Positions 14,907 to 22,393 of a DNA stretch of 64,000 nucleotides are shown here, one piece after another; position 1 is the stretch's first letter; every line of letters starts with the position of its first letter. The DNA lies in NCBI GenBank assembly GCA_964461115.1, contig CAYWSX010000006.1, positions 62,001-126,000 of the forward strand, written 5' to 3'. Under the pieces are notes generated by a model. It was not told where the DNA came from. It saw only the letters and a list, made by a program, of their open reading frames with translations, and made no database searches. The translations under genes and the position numbers were made by a program. This DNA comes from RGIG2134 sp964461115. Lineage in GTDB: Bacteria; Cyanobacteriota; Vampirovibrionia; Gastranaerophilales; Gastranaerophilaceae.

Positions 14907-15979
14907 TGAGCAGAAAAAGAATGTCAGATGATTCAGTGGTTAGTGTTATCGATGAAAATGAAGAGCATACGGATGATATTATGGAAACAGGTACTTATGG
15001 TACCGAAGACCATGAGATTACAACCGACAACATAGATGCGATTATCAGTACCAGAAAAACAACCAATCCTATTATGGATGATATCTATTCTTCCGAAGCG
15101 GAAGAAGCCCCTCAAGAAATGATTATGCCGCGCGGTTTGGCAATTGATGACCCGGTAAGAATGTATTTACGTGAAATCGGTCGTATTAAACTTTTAACAG
15201 CGGAAGAAGAAATCAATCTTGCCCGCAAAATTGTTGAAGGCGGTGCCGGCGGAGCGATTGCAAAAAGAAAACTCGTTCAGGCGAACTTGAGGCTGGTTGT
15301 AAGTATCGCTAAAAAATACGTAGGACGCGGAATGTTGTTCCTTGACCTTATTCAAGAAGGCAATCTGGGTCTAATCAGAGCGGCGGAAAAATTTGACCAC
15401 GAAAGAGGTTATAAGTTCTCAACTTACGCAACTTGGTGGATTAGGCAGGCAATTACACGTGCTATCGCCGACCAGGCAAGAACAATCAGAATCCCTGTTC
15501 ACATGGTTGAAACTATCAATAAATTGAAAAAAGTTACACGTAAGCTTGCTCAAGAGCTTTCAAGAAAACCTACCGAAGATGAACTTGCGACTGAAATGAG
15601 TATTTCTATAAGCAAATTGCGCGAAATTATCAAAGTTGCTCAAGAGCCTCTTTCTCTTGAAACGCCTATCGGTAAAGAAGAAGATTCAAGACTCGGTGAT
15701 TTTATTGAAGATAAAGACGCTGACGCTCCTGTAAAAACAGTTGCTCACGAACTTTTAAGAGAAGATTTAGCTGAAGTTCTTTCAGGTCTTTCTCCTCGTG
15801 AAAGAGACGTTTTAAGACTCCGTTTCGGTATGGATGACGGACGCCAAAGAACATTGGAAGAAGTCGGACAGCTTTTTGGTGTTACTCGTGAACGTATCAG
15901 ACAAATCGAGGCAAAAGCCTTAAGAAAACTCAGACATCCAAACAGAAGCAAACGATTAAAAGAATATATCGAACAATAA
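14906..15979 (+). CDS. rpoD: Primary RNA polymerase sigma factor (RpoD/SigA)
   Basis: A 357-residue group 1 sigma-70 factor. An acidic N-terminal stretch of about 75 residues replaces a long region 1.1. Region 1.2 is DDPVRMYLREIGRIKLL; regions 2.1-2.4 include LIQEGNLGLIRAAEKFD, YKFSTYATWWIRQAI and ADQARTIRIPVHM; region 3 and region 4 follow, with the -35-binding helix GVTRERIRQIEAKALRKLRHP. The start ATG shares an A with the dnaG stop (TAATG), so the two are translationally coupled, forming a macromolecular-synthesis operon. rpsU, often the first gene of that operon, is absent here. A terminator follows at 15983, and the second pilin cassette starts right after it. Confidence 0.95.
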   Translation: MSRKRMSDDSVVSVIDENEEHTDDIMETGTYGTEDHEITTDNIDAIISTRKTTNPIMDDIYSSEAEEAPQEMIMPRGLAIDDPVRMYLREIGRIKLLTAEEEINLARKIVEGGAGGAIAKRKLVQANLRLVVSIAKKYVGRGMLFLDLIQEGNLGLIRAAEKFDHERGYKFSTYATWWIRQAITRAIADQARTIRIPVHMVETINKLKKVTRKLAQELSRKPTEDELATEMSISISKLREIIKVAQEPLSLETPIGKEEDSRLGDFIEDKDADAPVKTVAHELLREDLAEVLSGLSPRERDVLRLRFGMDDGRQRTLEEVGQLFGVTRERIRQIEAKALRKLRHPNRSKRLKEYIEQ

Positions 15980-15982
15980 TTT

Positions 15983-16009
15983 AAAAAGGGCTTTTATTAG
16001 CCCTTTTTT
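15983..16009 (+). terminator. Terminator after rpoD
   Basis: AAAAAGGGCT / AGCCCTTTTTT hairpin. As at 9945-9969, the T-run directly abuts the TTGACC of a pilin cassette. Confidence 0.85.
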
Positions 16010-16010
16010 A

Positions 16011-16039
16011 TTGACCAAAATTGCAAATCTTGATAATAT
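16011..16039 (+). promoter_or_regulatory. Promoter of prepilin gene 2
   Basis: TTGACC (16011-16016), a 17-base spacer and TAATAT (16034-16039), as in copy 1. Confidence 0.6.
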
Positions 16040-16079
16040 ATAAAAATAAGAAATTTATTATTATGGAGAAGTGTGAAAA

Positions 16080-17171
16080 ATGGCTCAAATATTGAACTTT
16101 GCGGGGGGGGGGCAAGCTCTAAAAGATAGAAGTGATAAAAAATTCACTTTTTTCGGAAAAATATTAAAGTGCTGTTTTGTTTTATATTCTTCCTCTTCTA
16201 AAAAAGGGTTTTCAATAGCGGAAGCGATGGTCACTTTGTTAATTGTTAGTGTTGCTTTGGCTGCAATGGCACCGATAATGACAAAAAAAGCACAAAATAG
16301 TATAGGCGGGAATTCAAAATGGATGTTTACCAAAAATGGTAATGATATTTCAAGAATAACCGGAAATGTTGGTATAAATGTGCCTGCTAATAATAATCCT
16401 GACGCAAAACTTGAAATACGCGGAGAAAATGGAATCGTCCTTACAGTAAAAGCTTCGTCAACTTCAAACAAAGATATAATTGTTGTTCAAAAGGGCGGGA
16501 GAGAGTTGGCAAAATTTGATAAAGATGGCGTTTTGTATCTCAGTCAGGCTATGAATGTAACCAATTCGACTCAAAATACTTCGTGGAATCCTGTTACAAC
16601 CTGGGACGGAAATACATGGAAAAATTCACTTCAGCGGGATGGGGGATTGTCAATTAATACGAGTGCTAATCGCCGTGTTTTTAGCGCTTTTTTGAACGGC
16701 ACGGAAAGAGTGTGGATAAATTCAGACGGCTCGTCTTCGTTGGCAGGTGTCCCAACCGGTATGGTGGCATTTTTTAATTTGCAAACTTGTCCTTCGGGGT
16801 GGTCGCCTATTAACTGGCAATGGAACGGAAGGTTTCCAAGATTTTCAGGCAATTACGGTATATGTAATTGGTCAGAAAGTGACGGAAATTGTGACGGAAA
16901 TGGTCAGAAAGAATGGGTAACATGGAATTGGGTAGGCAGAATGGACGGAGACGCTTCTCGCCCGATATGGGGTGAGTACGGCACTGTTAGAGGCTGGGGT
17001 GCTGATGCCCAAGGTGCTTTTTACAATGCTTGGTGGACGGGGCAAAACGGACGGTCAGATAAATCGGGTGAGGCACAACACAGAATCGGTTTTAACTCAA
17101 ATCGTGCGGTTCCTACGGCAAATGAAAATAAGCCAAAATCAGTCGCATTGTTAGGCTGCCAAAGAAATTAG
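16080..17171 (+). CDS. Type IV prepilin-like protein with tail-collar-like head 2 (in frame)
   Basis: A 363-residue protein from ATG 16080 behind GGAGAAG. The ten-G run (16103-16112) is in frame here and codes for AGGG. The leader of about 43 residues is long for a prepilin and ends KKG, then FSIAEAMVTLLIV (Phe+1, Glu+5) and a helix ending AAMAPIMTKK. The body has SKWMFTKNGNDISR, GNVGINVPANNNPDAKLEI (tail-fibre-type repeat), a beta-rich stalk with SLQRDGGLSINTS, a Ser/Gly hinge, and a head GMVAFFNLQTCPSGWSPI, WNGRFPRFSG, ending KPKSVALLGCQRN. It is predicted to be exported, cut by a prepilin peptidase and displayed on a pilus or the cell surface. It is the ON member of the three poly-G genes. 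Confidence 0.8.
   Translation: MAQILNFAGGGQALKDRSDKKFTFFGKILKCCFVLYSSSSKKGFSIAEAMVTLLIVSVALAAMAPIMTKKAQNSIGGNSKWMFTKNGNDISRITGNVGINVPANNNPDAKLEIRGENGIVLTVKASSTSNKDIIVVQKGGRELAKFDKDGVLYLSQAMNVTNSTQNTSWNPVTTWDGNTWKNSLQRDGGLSINTSANRRVFSAFLNGTERVWINSDGSSSLAGVPTGMVAFFNLQTCPSGWSPINWQWNGRFPRFSGNYGICNWSESDGNCDGNGQKEWVTWNWVGRMDGDASRPIWGEYGTVRGWGADAQGAFYNAWWTGQNGRSDKSGEAQHRIGFNSNRAVPTANENKPKSVALLGCQRN
16103..16112 (+). repeat. Poly-G run (10 G), prepilin gene 2
   Basis: Ten G preceded by GC instead of GCA, so the run and its first base keep the ATG frame open into the pilin. Confidence 0.85.
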
Positions 17172-17187
17172 GTTTTCTTTTATTGAA

Positions 17188-17216
17188 TTGACTTATTTAA
17201 AATATATTGCTAGGAT
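17188..17216 (+). promoter_or_regulatory. Promoter of prepilin gene 3
   Basis: TTGACT (17188-17193), a 17-base spacer ending TTGC, and TAGGAT (17211-17216). Confidence 0.55.
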
Positions 17217-17249
17217 AGGAAAAATAACTGTTTTTTGGAGAAATATACA

Positions 17250-17768
17250 ATGCAAGATAAGGCAAAATTTTTCAGCGAAATCAAAGGTTTTTCTATTGCT
17301 GAAGCAATGATTACAATGTTAATCGTAAGTATAGCAATGGCTGCGATGGCGCCGATTATGTCGAAGAAAATCCAATCAGACGGCAAATCTTCGGCAGTTA
17401 TCCCATCCGGAATGGTTTCTTTTTTCAACTTATCGACATGTCCTAACGGTTGGTCGGCAGTAAACGGATCTTGGAATAACAGGTTCATAAGAATAGCAAA
17501 TGGTGCCCGTGCGGTAGGCAGCACACAAGAAGATGCAATGCTTGATGCCAGTGGTGCGATATGGGGGATTACTTCAAAAAATTGGGCTGATGCAAATGGA
17601 GTTTTTAGGGTAACTGCCAGCCCTGGCTCTGAAGCAAGGGGACAGGGGACAACTTGGCAAGAGCGTACTTTTGAGTTTAGATTAAGTTTTGATCCTGCAC
17701 TCGCAGGTCGAATATCTAATGAAGTCAGACCAAAAAATGTGGCATTGCTTGCCTGTCAAAAAAATTAA
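17250..17768 (+). CDS. Short type IV prepilin-like protein with tail-collar-like head 3
   Basis: A 172-residue protein. ATG 17250 is chosen because TTGGAG stands 9 bases upstream; an in-frame TTG at 17235 lies inside that site. The 12-residue leader MQDKAKFFSEIKG is of normal length, with cleavage before FSIAEAMITMLIV. The helix ends AAMAPIMSKK and leads almost directly into the head (GMVSFFNLSTCPNGWSAV, WNNRFIRIANG, ending RPKNVALLACQKN). The GNVGIG stalk repeat of genes 1, 2 and 4 is missing, so this is a short-fibre form. There is no poly-G run. It lies 78 bases after gene 2 with its own promoter. Confidence 0.8.
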   Translation: MQDKAKFFSEIKGFSIAEAMITMLIVSIAMAAMAPIMSKKIQSDGKSSAVIPSGMVSFFNLSTCPNGWSAVNGSWNNRFIRIANGARAVGSTQEDAMLDASGAIWGITSKNWADANGVFRVTASPGSEARGQGTTWQERTFEFRLSFDPALAGRISNEVRPKNVALLACQKN

Positions 17769-17789
17769 AAGAGCGAACTGAGAACAAAA

Positions 17790-19103
17790 TTAGCTTTCGC
17801 GAATAATCAGTGCGTTAGAAACCGCTATGCCTCCTTTAATGCTCGGAGTGTTTACTATGCGGTCTTTGATGTACATAACGCTCGAGCCGCCTCCGTCGAG
17901 GTTCATTGCCCATATGCAGCCAAATTCTTTCATTAAACGTGCTGTTTCGGTAAGCGTCATTCCGACCGAGCTTTGTTCTCGTCCGTCGATAGTCATCATT
18001 ATAAATTCGTTGTCTTTTGTGTAACCGATTGCGGTGCGTGGATTTCGACCTGTTATTGATAATAATTTTTGCTCTTGGACATCAACATATACACTGCCGT
18101 CTTTAACCAGGAATGGCCCTCCGCTTACAATGTGATTGACTTCATCCCATTCGCCTGAGTTTTTTATTTCAAGCTCTATTTTACGGTTAGGTTTAAGACT
18201 TGTCAGAAAGGTTTGTTTTTCGTCTTGGAATTGGGCATTAAAAAACGGTTCTAACTTGGATTTTGGACCTGATACAACGTATCCGTTTTGGGGTATAGTT
18301 ATTGAACCGTTTGAAATGCTTATAATTTTGCCGTCTTCGATGGCTATATTGGTGCCTAACTTAGGAGCAGTCGGGCTATTTTGCCCCCAATCCTTCGTGT
18401 ACACCAATACATAGGTTGAGAGCATCCTCGGCTGGTTTATATTGTCTATCGGAACCGTAAGTTTTTTGTATTTAAGGTTTGCATTAAGCTCATATTTGTC
18501 CATAACGTATCCTTCGGATTTTATGCCGAGGGCTACACGATTGTATATCGGACCTGTGTAGATTTTTTTGTCTATCATCAATGTGCCGAGTGGAACACCT
18601 GTTTGCGGTTTAAAATAGGTTGCGTTCACCGCAGCTATAGCTTTTCCTTTTGAAGCCAAAGTCTTGATAGTTGCTTTTCTTGCTAACGTATCGGAGGCCA
18701 AAACAGGCACGACTTCTAAATTTGGATTTAATTGTTTGTTCATCTCTACTACATTTATGCGGACATTCCCCGCTGATGAGCGTCTTACAAGCTTGATGTG
18801 CTTTACTCCCGGGCTTACTGTAAAAATTGCGCCGTTTTTATATCTTGTTTTTGTTGATTTGTCCCATCTCTCTTTTTCGGCAACCATCAAACCCTGCTTA
18901 TAAGCTTCCTCGCTTGCCTTTGATGTGAATACCTCGGTGGATACAGTACCGTAATGCACAGGGTTTGCAGCGTAAGCAAGGTAGTTATTCTGATAGTTGA
19001 TATACCTCGGTGGGCTTACCAAAAAACTTAAAAGTAAGGCGTACACTGAATAAAGAAGCAGTTTCGTTTGGTTTCTATTCGTCTGTAATGCTAGTGTGTA
19101 CAT
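17790..19103 (-). CDS. Exported phosphodiester glycosidase family protein (NAGPA domain)
   Basis: A 437-residue protein. ATG 19103 has AGTAGGAG 8 bases upstream; a TTG two codons earlier is less likely. A hydrophobic segment at about residues 17-33 serves as signal peptide or anchor. The C-terminal half is the NAGPA/DUF2233 domain: AIAAVNATYFKPQTGVPLGTL, VSGGPFLVKDG, GRNPRTAIGYTKDNEFIMMTIDGR and the hallmark MNLDGGGSSVMYI. Family members cleave GlcNAc-phosphodiester bonds in glycans; in bacteria they act on cell-wall or exopolysaccharide material. It converges with prepilin gene 3 at 21 bases. The exact substrate cannot be told. Confidence 0.85.
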   Translation of the reverse strand: MYTLALQTNRNQTKLLLYSVYALLLSFLVSPPRYINYQNNYLAYAANPVHYGTVSTEVFTSKASEEAYKQGLMVAEKERWDKSTKTRYKNGAIFTVSPGVKHIKLVRRSSAGNVRINVVEMNKQLNPNLEVVPVLASDTLARKATIKTLASKGKAIAAVNATYFKPQTGVPLGTLMIDKKIYTGPIYNRVALGIKSEGYVMDKYELNANLKYKKLTVPIDNINQPRMLSTYVLVYTKDWGQNSPTAPKLGTNIAIEDGKIISISNGSITIPQNGYVVSGPKSKLEPFFNAQFQDEKQTFLTSLKPNRKIELEIKNSGEWDEVNHIVSGGPFLVKDGSVYVDVQEQKLLSITGRNPRTAIGYTKDNEFIMMTIDGREQSSVGMTLTETARLMKEFGCIWAMNLDGGGSSVMYIKDRIVNTPSIKGGIAVSNALIIRES

Positions 19104-19190
19104 CGCCAAAGTCTCCTACTAACATTGTAGCACGTTTCATATACTATTTCAATACAGAATGCATATTTGTGTTGTGATTATAACAAAACT

Positions 19191-20156
19191 TTACATGGCG
19201 AAATTGAGTAAATATCCTACTATGACAAAGGATACAAACAAATACGAAGCAAAAATCGCAAGCATTTCCCACTTCAGGACTTTATTAAGCATAATCATTT
19301 CAGGAAGTGAAATAGCAGTAATACTCATGAGCATTACAAGCGTTGTCCCGAGCGGGACGCCTTTCATAAGCAAAACCTGAACTATGGGCAGAACGCTGTC
19401 ATGGTTTGCGTAAACAGGGATTCCCGCAAATGCTGCAATCAGGACTGCAAAAGGATTTGAAGCACCAAGATATTTTGCAAAGAGTTCTTCAGGTATATAG
19501 CCGTGCATAAACGCCCCTACAACGAGTCCGATTAAAACATATATCCAAATATCCCTCAGGGTTGCAAACGCATAATCATGGGCGTACTGCACGGTGGATT
19601 TTATCTTTTCTCCTGTGGATTTGCATTCGCAATGATTGTCATTTTTTTGAAATGTATTAGTTTTTATGAATTTGCCTAAGTTAAATTTGTCGCAAAGCCA
19701 TCCGCCCGTTACAGAAATTACTCCTCCTGCCAAAATATATACGAATGCTGCCTTAAAACCTGCGCCAGGTGTAATCAAGAGGAGAGCTGTCGCAATTTCG
19801 CTGATTAAAGGCGAGCTTATCAAAAATGCCATGGTTATTCCGAAGGGAATACCCGCCGCAACAAATGCAATGAACAAAGGAATTGAAGAACAGGAACAAA
19901 ATGGTGTCACTACCCCCAAAAATACGGCTAAAATATATCCGAAAAACGATGACTTTCCGCTTAGATAGCTTTTAATTTTTTCAGGTGCAAGCTGTTTCCT
20001 AAAAAGTGAGACCACAAAGAGCATTACATAAATCAGCAAGAATATTTTTATTGTATCTTCTATAAAAAAGCTTACGGCAGCCCCGGTGCGGGTGCTTAGG
20101 TCAAGCCCCATTTTTACGGTTGCAAAATTTGCGAAATTTGTTATAAATTCAAGCAT
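19191..20156 (-). CDS. Permease, ArsP/DUF318-like
   Basis: A 321-residue membrane protein with about eight hydrophobic segments and the family signature GVVTPFCSCSSIPLFIAF, plus a second related half containing GIPVYANHDSVLPIVQVLL. A central soluble loop has a Cys/His cluster (DNHCECKS). Members of this permease family export arsenicals or other thiol-reactive ions. Its ATG directly follows the stop of the ArsR-type regulator with no base between, and the site GGAGGAG lies in that gene, so the two are co-expressed. Arsenic or another thiol-reactive toxicant is the likely inducer; the true substrate is an inference. Confidence 0.85.
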   Translation of the reverse strand: MLEFITNFANFATVKMGLDLSTRTGAAVSFFIEDTIKIFLLIYVMLFVVSLFRKQLAPEKIKSYLSGKSSFFGYILAVFLGVVTPFCSCSSIPLFIAFVAAGIPFGITMAFLISSPLISEIATALLLITPGAGFKAAFVYILAGGVISVTGGWLCDKFNLGKFIKTNTFQKNDNHCECKSTGEKIKSTVQYAHDYAFATLRDIWIYVLIGLVVGAFMHGYIPEELFAKYLGASNPFAVLIAAFAGIPVYANHDSVLPIVQVLLMKGVPLGTTLVMLMSITAISLPEMIMLNKVLKWEMLAIFASYLFVSFVIVGYLLNFAM

Positions 20157-20480
20157 TTATGTCTCCTCCGGCGTTGTAAATTTGTCATAACAGGCTATAC
20201 AATCTTTGTGTAGAAATTTCATTGCGTCACGAATTCTCTCGCAGTTGGGTTTGTATATGAGGGATTTTCCATTTTTTATGTATGTGCACAGTCCTGCTTG
20301 TGAGAGCAGTGATAGATGGAATGACAGTGTATTTTTTGGAATTTTTAATTCGTGTGCAATTTGTGTCGGGTTTATACCGTTAATACTGTTTTTCACAATA
20401 ATTTTGTAAATTGCAAGCCTCGTATCTTGCGCCAGTGCGGTAAAAATTATTATAGCGTCTTCATTTTTCAATTTATTCAT
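20157..20480 (-). CDS. ArsR-family metalloregulator
   Basis: A 107-residue winged-helix repressor with ALAQDTRLAIYKIIVK, the recognition helix region IAHELKIPKNTLSFHLSLLSQAGL and the wing YIKNGKSLIYKPN. The C-terminal HKDCIACYD holds a Cys pair that could bind arsenite or a soft metal. ATG 20480 is very close to AAGGA; a TTG at 20469 has better spacing and may be the true start (MKNEDAI). A dyad operator lies just upstream, so autoregulation is likely. First gene of the arsR-permease pair. Confidence 0.85.
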   Translation of the reverse strand: MNKLKNEDAIIIFTALAQDTRLAIYKIIVKNSINGINPTQIAHELKIPKNTLSFHLSLLSQAGLCTYIKNGKSLIYKPNCERIRDAMKFLHKDCIACYDKFTTPEET

Positions 20481-20489
20481 TCCTTACAA

Positions 20490-20513
20490 TTCTATGATTC
20501 TAGAATTATGGAA
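20490..20513. promoter_or_regulatory. ArsR operator candidate
   Basis: A 24-bp dyad centred on ATTCT-AGAAT with outer TTC/GAA and inner AT/AT matches (10 of 12 positions per half symmetric). It lies ten bases before the ArsR start codon. Confidence 0.55.
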
Positions 20514-20618
20514 CTATTTTGGGAAACTGTCAACCCTCCTTGATATTTTTTGTGAATATTTGTGAAAGTAATCTTTTATTACGGCTCGGTGATTGTGGGT
20601 AGAGCGGTAAATTTGGCT

Positions 20619-20647
20619 TGTACAAATAGGAAAAAGTGTTGTAAAAT
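20619..20647 (+). promoter_or_regulatory. Promoter of the Crp/Fnr gene
   Basis: TTGTAC (20619-20624), a 17-base spacer and TAAAAT (20642-20647). Confidence 0.4.
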
Positions 20648-20661
20648 AAATTATAAAATTT

Positions 20662-20675
20662 GTTGCATATGCAAC
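20662..20675. promoter_or_regulatory. Perfect 14-bp palindrome before the Crp/Fnr gene
   Basis: GTTGCATATGCAAC, just downstream of the -10 and 13 bases before the start codon. Its position suggests autorepression by the regulator it precedes. Confidence 0.5.
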
Positions 20676-20687
20676 TTTTGAGGATGA

Positions 20688-21314
20688 ATGGAAAATATTG
20701 AATTATTTAAAAATATAAAGGATACAGAACTTGATAATCTTCTGGGGTTAACAGGTGCTTCAAGTAAAGTTTACAAAAAAAACTCGGTTATTTGGCAAAA
20801 AAACAGTCCTATCAAAGATATTGGAGTAATTCTCGTTGGTGAGGTGGTTTTGAAAAGCGTTAACGGTGATATTTTTGATAAAAAAATCAGCGGTCAGCTA
20901 ATAGGCGCAGATTTTGTTTGCGCGGGCTTTAAGAAGATTCCTTTTGATTATATTGCTGAAAAACAGTCGGGTGTTTTATTTATCCCTTATGAAAAAATAA
21001 TTTCTCTTCATTCAGACAAGGGCGGAACAAAATTAATAAAAAATTTGTTTGAAATTATTTCCAAAAAAAATGTTGCTCTTGAATATAGAATGAACTTTCT
21101 TGAGAAAAAAACCACTCGCGAAAAAATACTTGCATATTTGAACGCTGAAACAGAAAAAACCGGAGCCCAAACTGTTTTGATACCGTTTTCACGTGAGGAA
21201 ATGGCTTCGTATCTTTGTGCTGACAGAAGCGCATTAAGCCGTGAGCTTTCGAGACTTCATGACGAAGGCGTATTGGAATACAGAAAAAATGAGTTTACAA
21301 TTTTGAAAGGATAA
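20688..21314 (+). CDS. Crp/Fnr-family transcriptional regulator
   Basis: A 208-residue protein. Residues 1-120 are a cyclic-nucleotide-binding-like beta roll (NSVIWQKNSPIKDIGVILVGEVVL), without the conserved cAMP-contacting motif and without an Fnr-type Cys cluster. Residues 140-205 form the winged helix-turn-helix: TTREKILAYLN, SREEMASYLCADRSALSRELSRLHDEGVLEY. The ligand is unknown. It is followed after 3 bases by ogt, so a role in stress response is possible. GAGGA precedes the ATG with short spacing. The 14-bp palindrome before it is a probable self-binding site. Confidence 0.85.
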   Translation: MENIELFKNIKDTELDNLLGLTGASSKVYKKNSVIWQKNSPIKDIGVILVGEVVLKSVNGDIFDKKISGQLIGADFVCAGFKKIPFDYIAEKQSGVLFIPYEKIISLHSDKGGTKLIKNLFEIISKKNVALEYRMNFLEKKTTREKILAYLNAETEKTGAQTVLIPFSREEMASYLCADRSALSRELSRLHDEGVLEYRKNEFTILKG

Positions 21315-21317
21315 CTA

Positions 21318-21785
21318 ATGAAAAAGGCTGTTATTATTGATACTCCTATTGGTGTTTTGGCAATTGCGGAAGAAAACGAAAAAATCACAAACTTGTTTTT
21401 AGATGCTGAAAAACTACCTGCTGAAATTAAAATTGAGGAAACTGCTCTTTTAGTTAGGGCTAAAACGCAGTTAGAAGAGTACTTTCTGGGAAAAAGAAAA
21501 AAATTCGATTTGCCTATAAATCCAAAAGGGACAGATTTTCAACAGAAAGTGTGGAAAAATCTCGTTAAAATTCCTTATGGTAAAACGTGGACTTACAAAG
21601 AACTTGCGGAAGAGTCCGGGAATGTCAAAGCTTGCAGGGCTGTGGGTGGTGCTAATAATAAGAACCCTATTGCTATTTTTGTTCCCTGCCACAGGGTTAT
21701 AGGCGCTGACGGAAAACTTGTCGGATATGCAGGCGGACTTAGTGTTAAGCAAAAACTTTTAGAGTTGGAAGCCAAATACAATTAG
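21318..21785 (+). CDS. ogt: Methylated-DNA-protein-cysteine methyltransferase
   Basis: A 155-residue O6-alkylguanine-DNA alkyltransferase that transfers the alkyl group from DNA to its own cysteine. The active-site motif is VPCHRVIGADG with Cys124, preceded by the helix-turn-helix KIPYGKTWTYKELAEES and the Asn/Arg helix ACRAVGGANNKNP. The N-terminal half is the usual beta domain. It lacks the Ada-type regulatory domain, so it is of the Ogt form. Three bases separate it from the upstream Crp/Fnr gene and they are probably one transcript. Confidence 0.93.
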   Translation: MKKAVIIDTPIGVLAIAEENEKITNLFLDAEKLPAEIKIEETALLVRAKTQLEEYFLGKRKKFDLPINPKGTDFQQKVWKNLVKIPYGKTWTYKELAEESGNVKACRAVGGANNKNPIAIFVPCHRVIGADGKLVGYAGGLSVKQKLLELEAKYN

Positions 21786-21868
21786 TAGCTTTATTGAGTG
21801 AAATGTAACAAATAACCTTATTTTGGGCAATTAATTTTTAAAAATTGTCTTTTTATAATATAAATCAG

Positions 21869-21897
21869 TTGACAGAATTAAATAATTAGGATAATAT
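21869..21897 (+). promoter_or_regulatory. Promoter of the metallothionein-like gene
   Basis: TTGACA (21869-21874), a 17-base spacer and TAATAT (21892-21897). Confidence 0.6.
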
Positions 21898-21905
21898 ATC
21901 ACTAC

Positions 21906-21918
21906 ACCCCCGAGGGGT
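21906..21918. promoter_or_regulatory. CsoR-type operator candidate
   Basis: ACCCC-CGA-GGGGT, a dyad of the C-rich/G-rich type bound by CsoR/RcnR copper or nickel sensors, located at the expected transcription start. A CsoR-family gene is the next gene but one promoter away (22394). Confidence 0.6.
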
Positions 21919-21987
21919 CATATGAAAATCGGATTGTGTTTACATAGAGTTGTAAGAATTTATTACTACATATAAAAGGAGAAATTT

Positions 21988-22296
21988 ATGAAAAAATCTT
22001 TAATCGTTACTATGGCAGCGCTTGTTGCTTTGACAGTCGGCATGAACACGGCTATTGCAAAAAGCAAAGACTGTGACTGCGCATGCAACTGCTCGAAATG
22101 TCATTGTGAGAAAAAATGCGACTGTGATTGTTGCAAAAAAGGTGACTGCAAATGTGGAGAGGACTGTAAATGTCATAAGCAAGTAAATTGTGGTTGTGAT
22201 GACAAGTGCAACTGTTCTTGTACGAAGAAAAAAATCTTTACAAAGGCAGTAAAAAAAGACATTCCTTGCGAATGTGAAAAAAATCAAGCTAAATAA
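21988..22296 (+). CDS. Exported Cys-rich metallothionein-like protein
   Basis: A 102-residue protein with a signal peptide (MKKSLIVTMAALVALTVG, cleavage near AIA-KS) and a mature region of about 78 residues containing 21 cysteines in CxC and CxxC pairs (DCDCACNC, CHCEKKCDCDCC, GDCKCGEDCKC, CGCDDKCNCSC). This density and pattern is that of metallothioneins, though these are usually cytoplasmic. It likely sequesters copper, zinc or another soft metal outside the cytoplasmic membrane. AAGGAG precedes the ATG. A CsoR-type dyad overlaps its transcription start and a CsoR-family repressor gene follows, so metal-induced expression is likely. No named family recognised. Confidence 0.8.
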   Translation: MKKSLIVTMAALVALTVGMNTAIAKSKDCDCACNCSKCHCEKKCDCDCCKKGDCKCGEDCKCHKQVNCGCDDKCNCSCTKKKIFTKAVKKDIPCECEKNQAK

Positions 22297-22315
22297 ATTT
22301 TATTTGCAAATTTGC

Positions 22316-22342
22316 CAAAAAGCACTCGAAAGAGTGTTTTTT
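22316..22342 (+). terminator. Terminator after the metallothionein-like gene
   Basis: CACTC-GAAA-GAGTG stem flanked by A-run and T-run. Confidence 0.75.
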
Positions 22343-22344
22343 GG

Positions 22345-22350
22345 TATAAT
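22345..22350 (+). promoter_or_regulatory. -10 box of the CsoR-family gene
   Basis: A perfect TATAAT directly after the preceding terminator and 43 bases before the ATG. No clear -35 is visible because the terminator occupies that place. Confidence 0.4.
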
Positions 22351-22393
22351 ATTTTTGTATTCGAAGATTTATAGCTTATAAGCAGGAGAAAAA

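Larger units (their letters stand above)
16006..16158 (+). repeat. Pilin cassette leader, copy 2
   Basis: Near-identical to 9968-10121 with about ten substitutions and one base fewer at the G run (GC+10 G against GCA+10 G). Confidence 0.75.

Noticed and set aside
21922..21975. 17-codon reading frame in the leader of the metallothionein-like gene
   Set aside because: It starts within the operator dyad and has no convincing ribosome-binding site; it does not contain Cys codons or other leader-peptide signs beyond one Cys.
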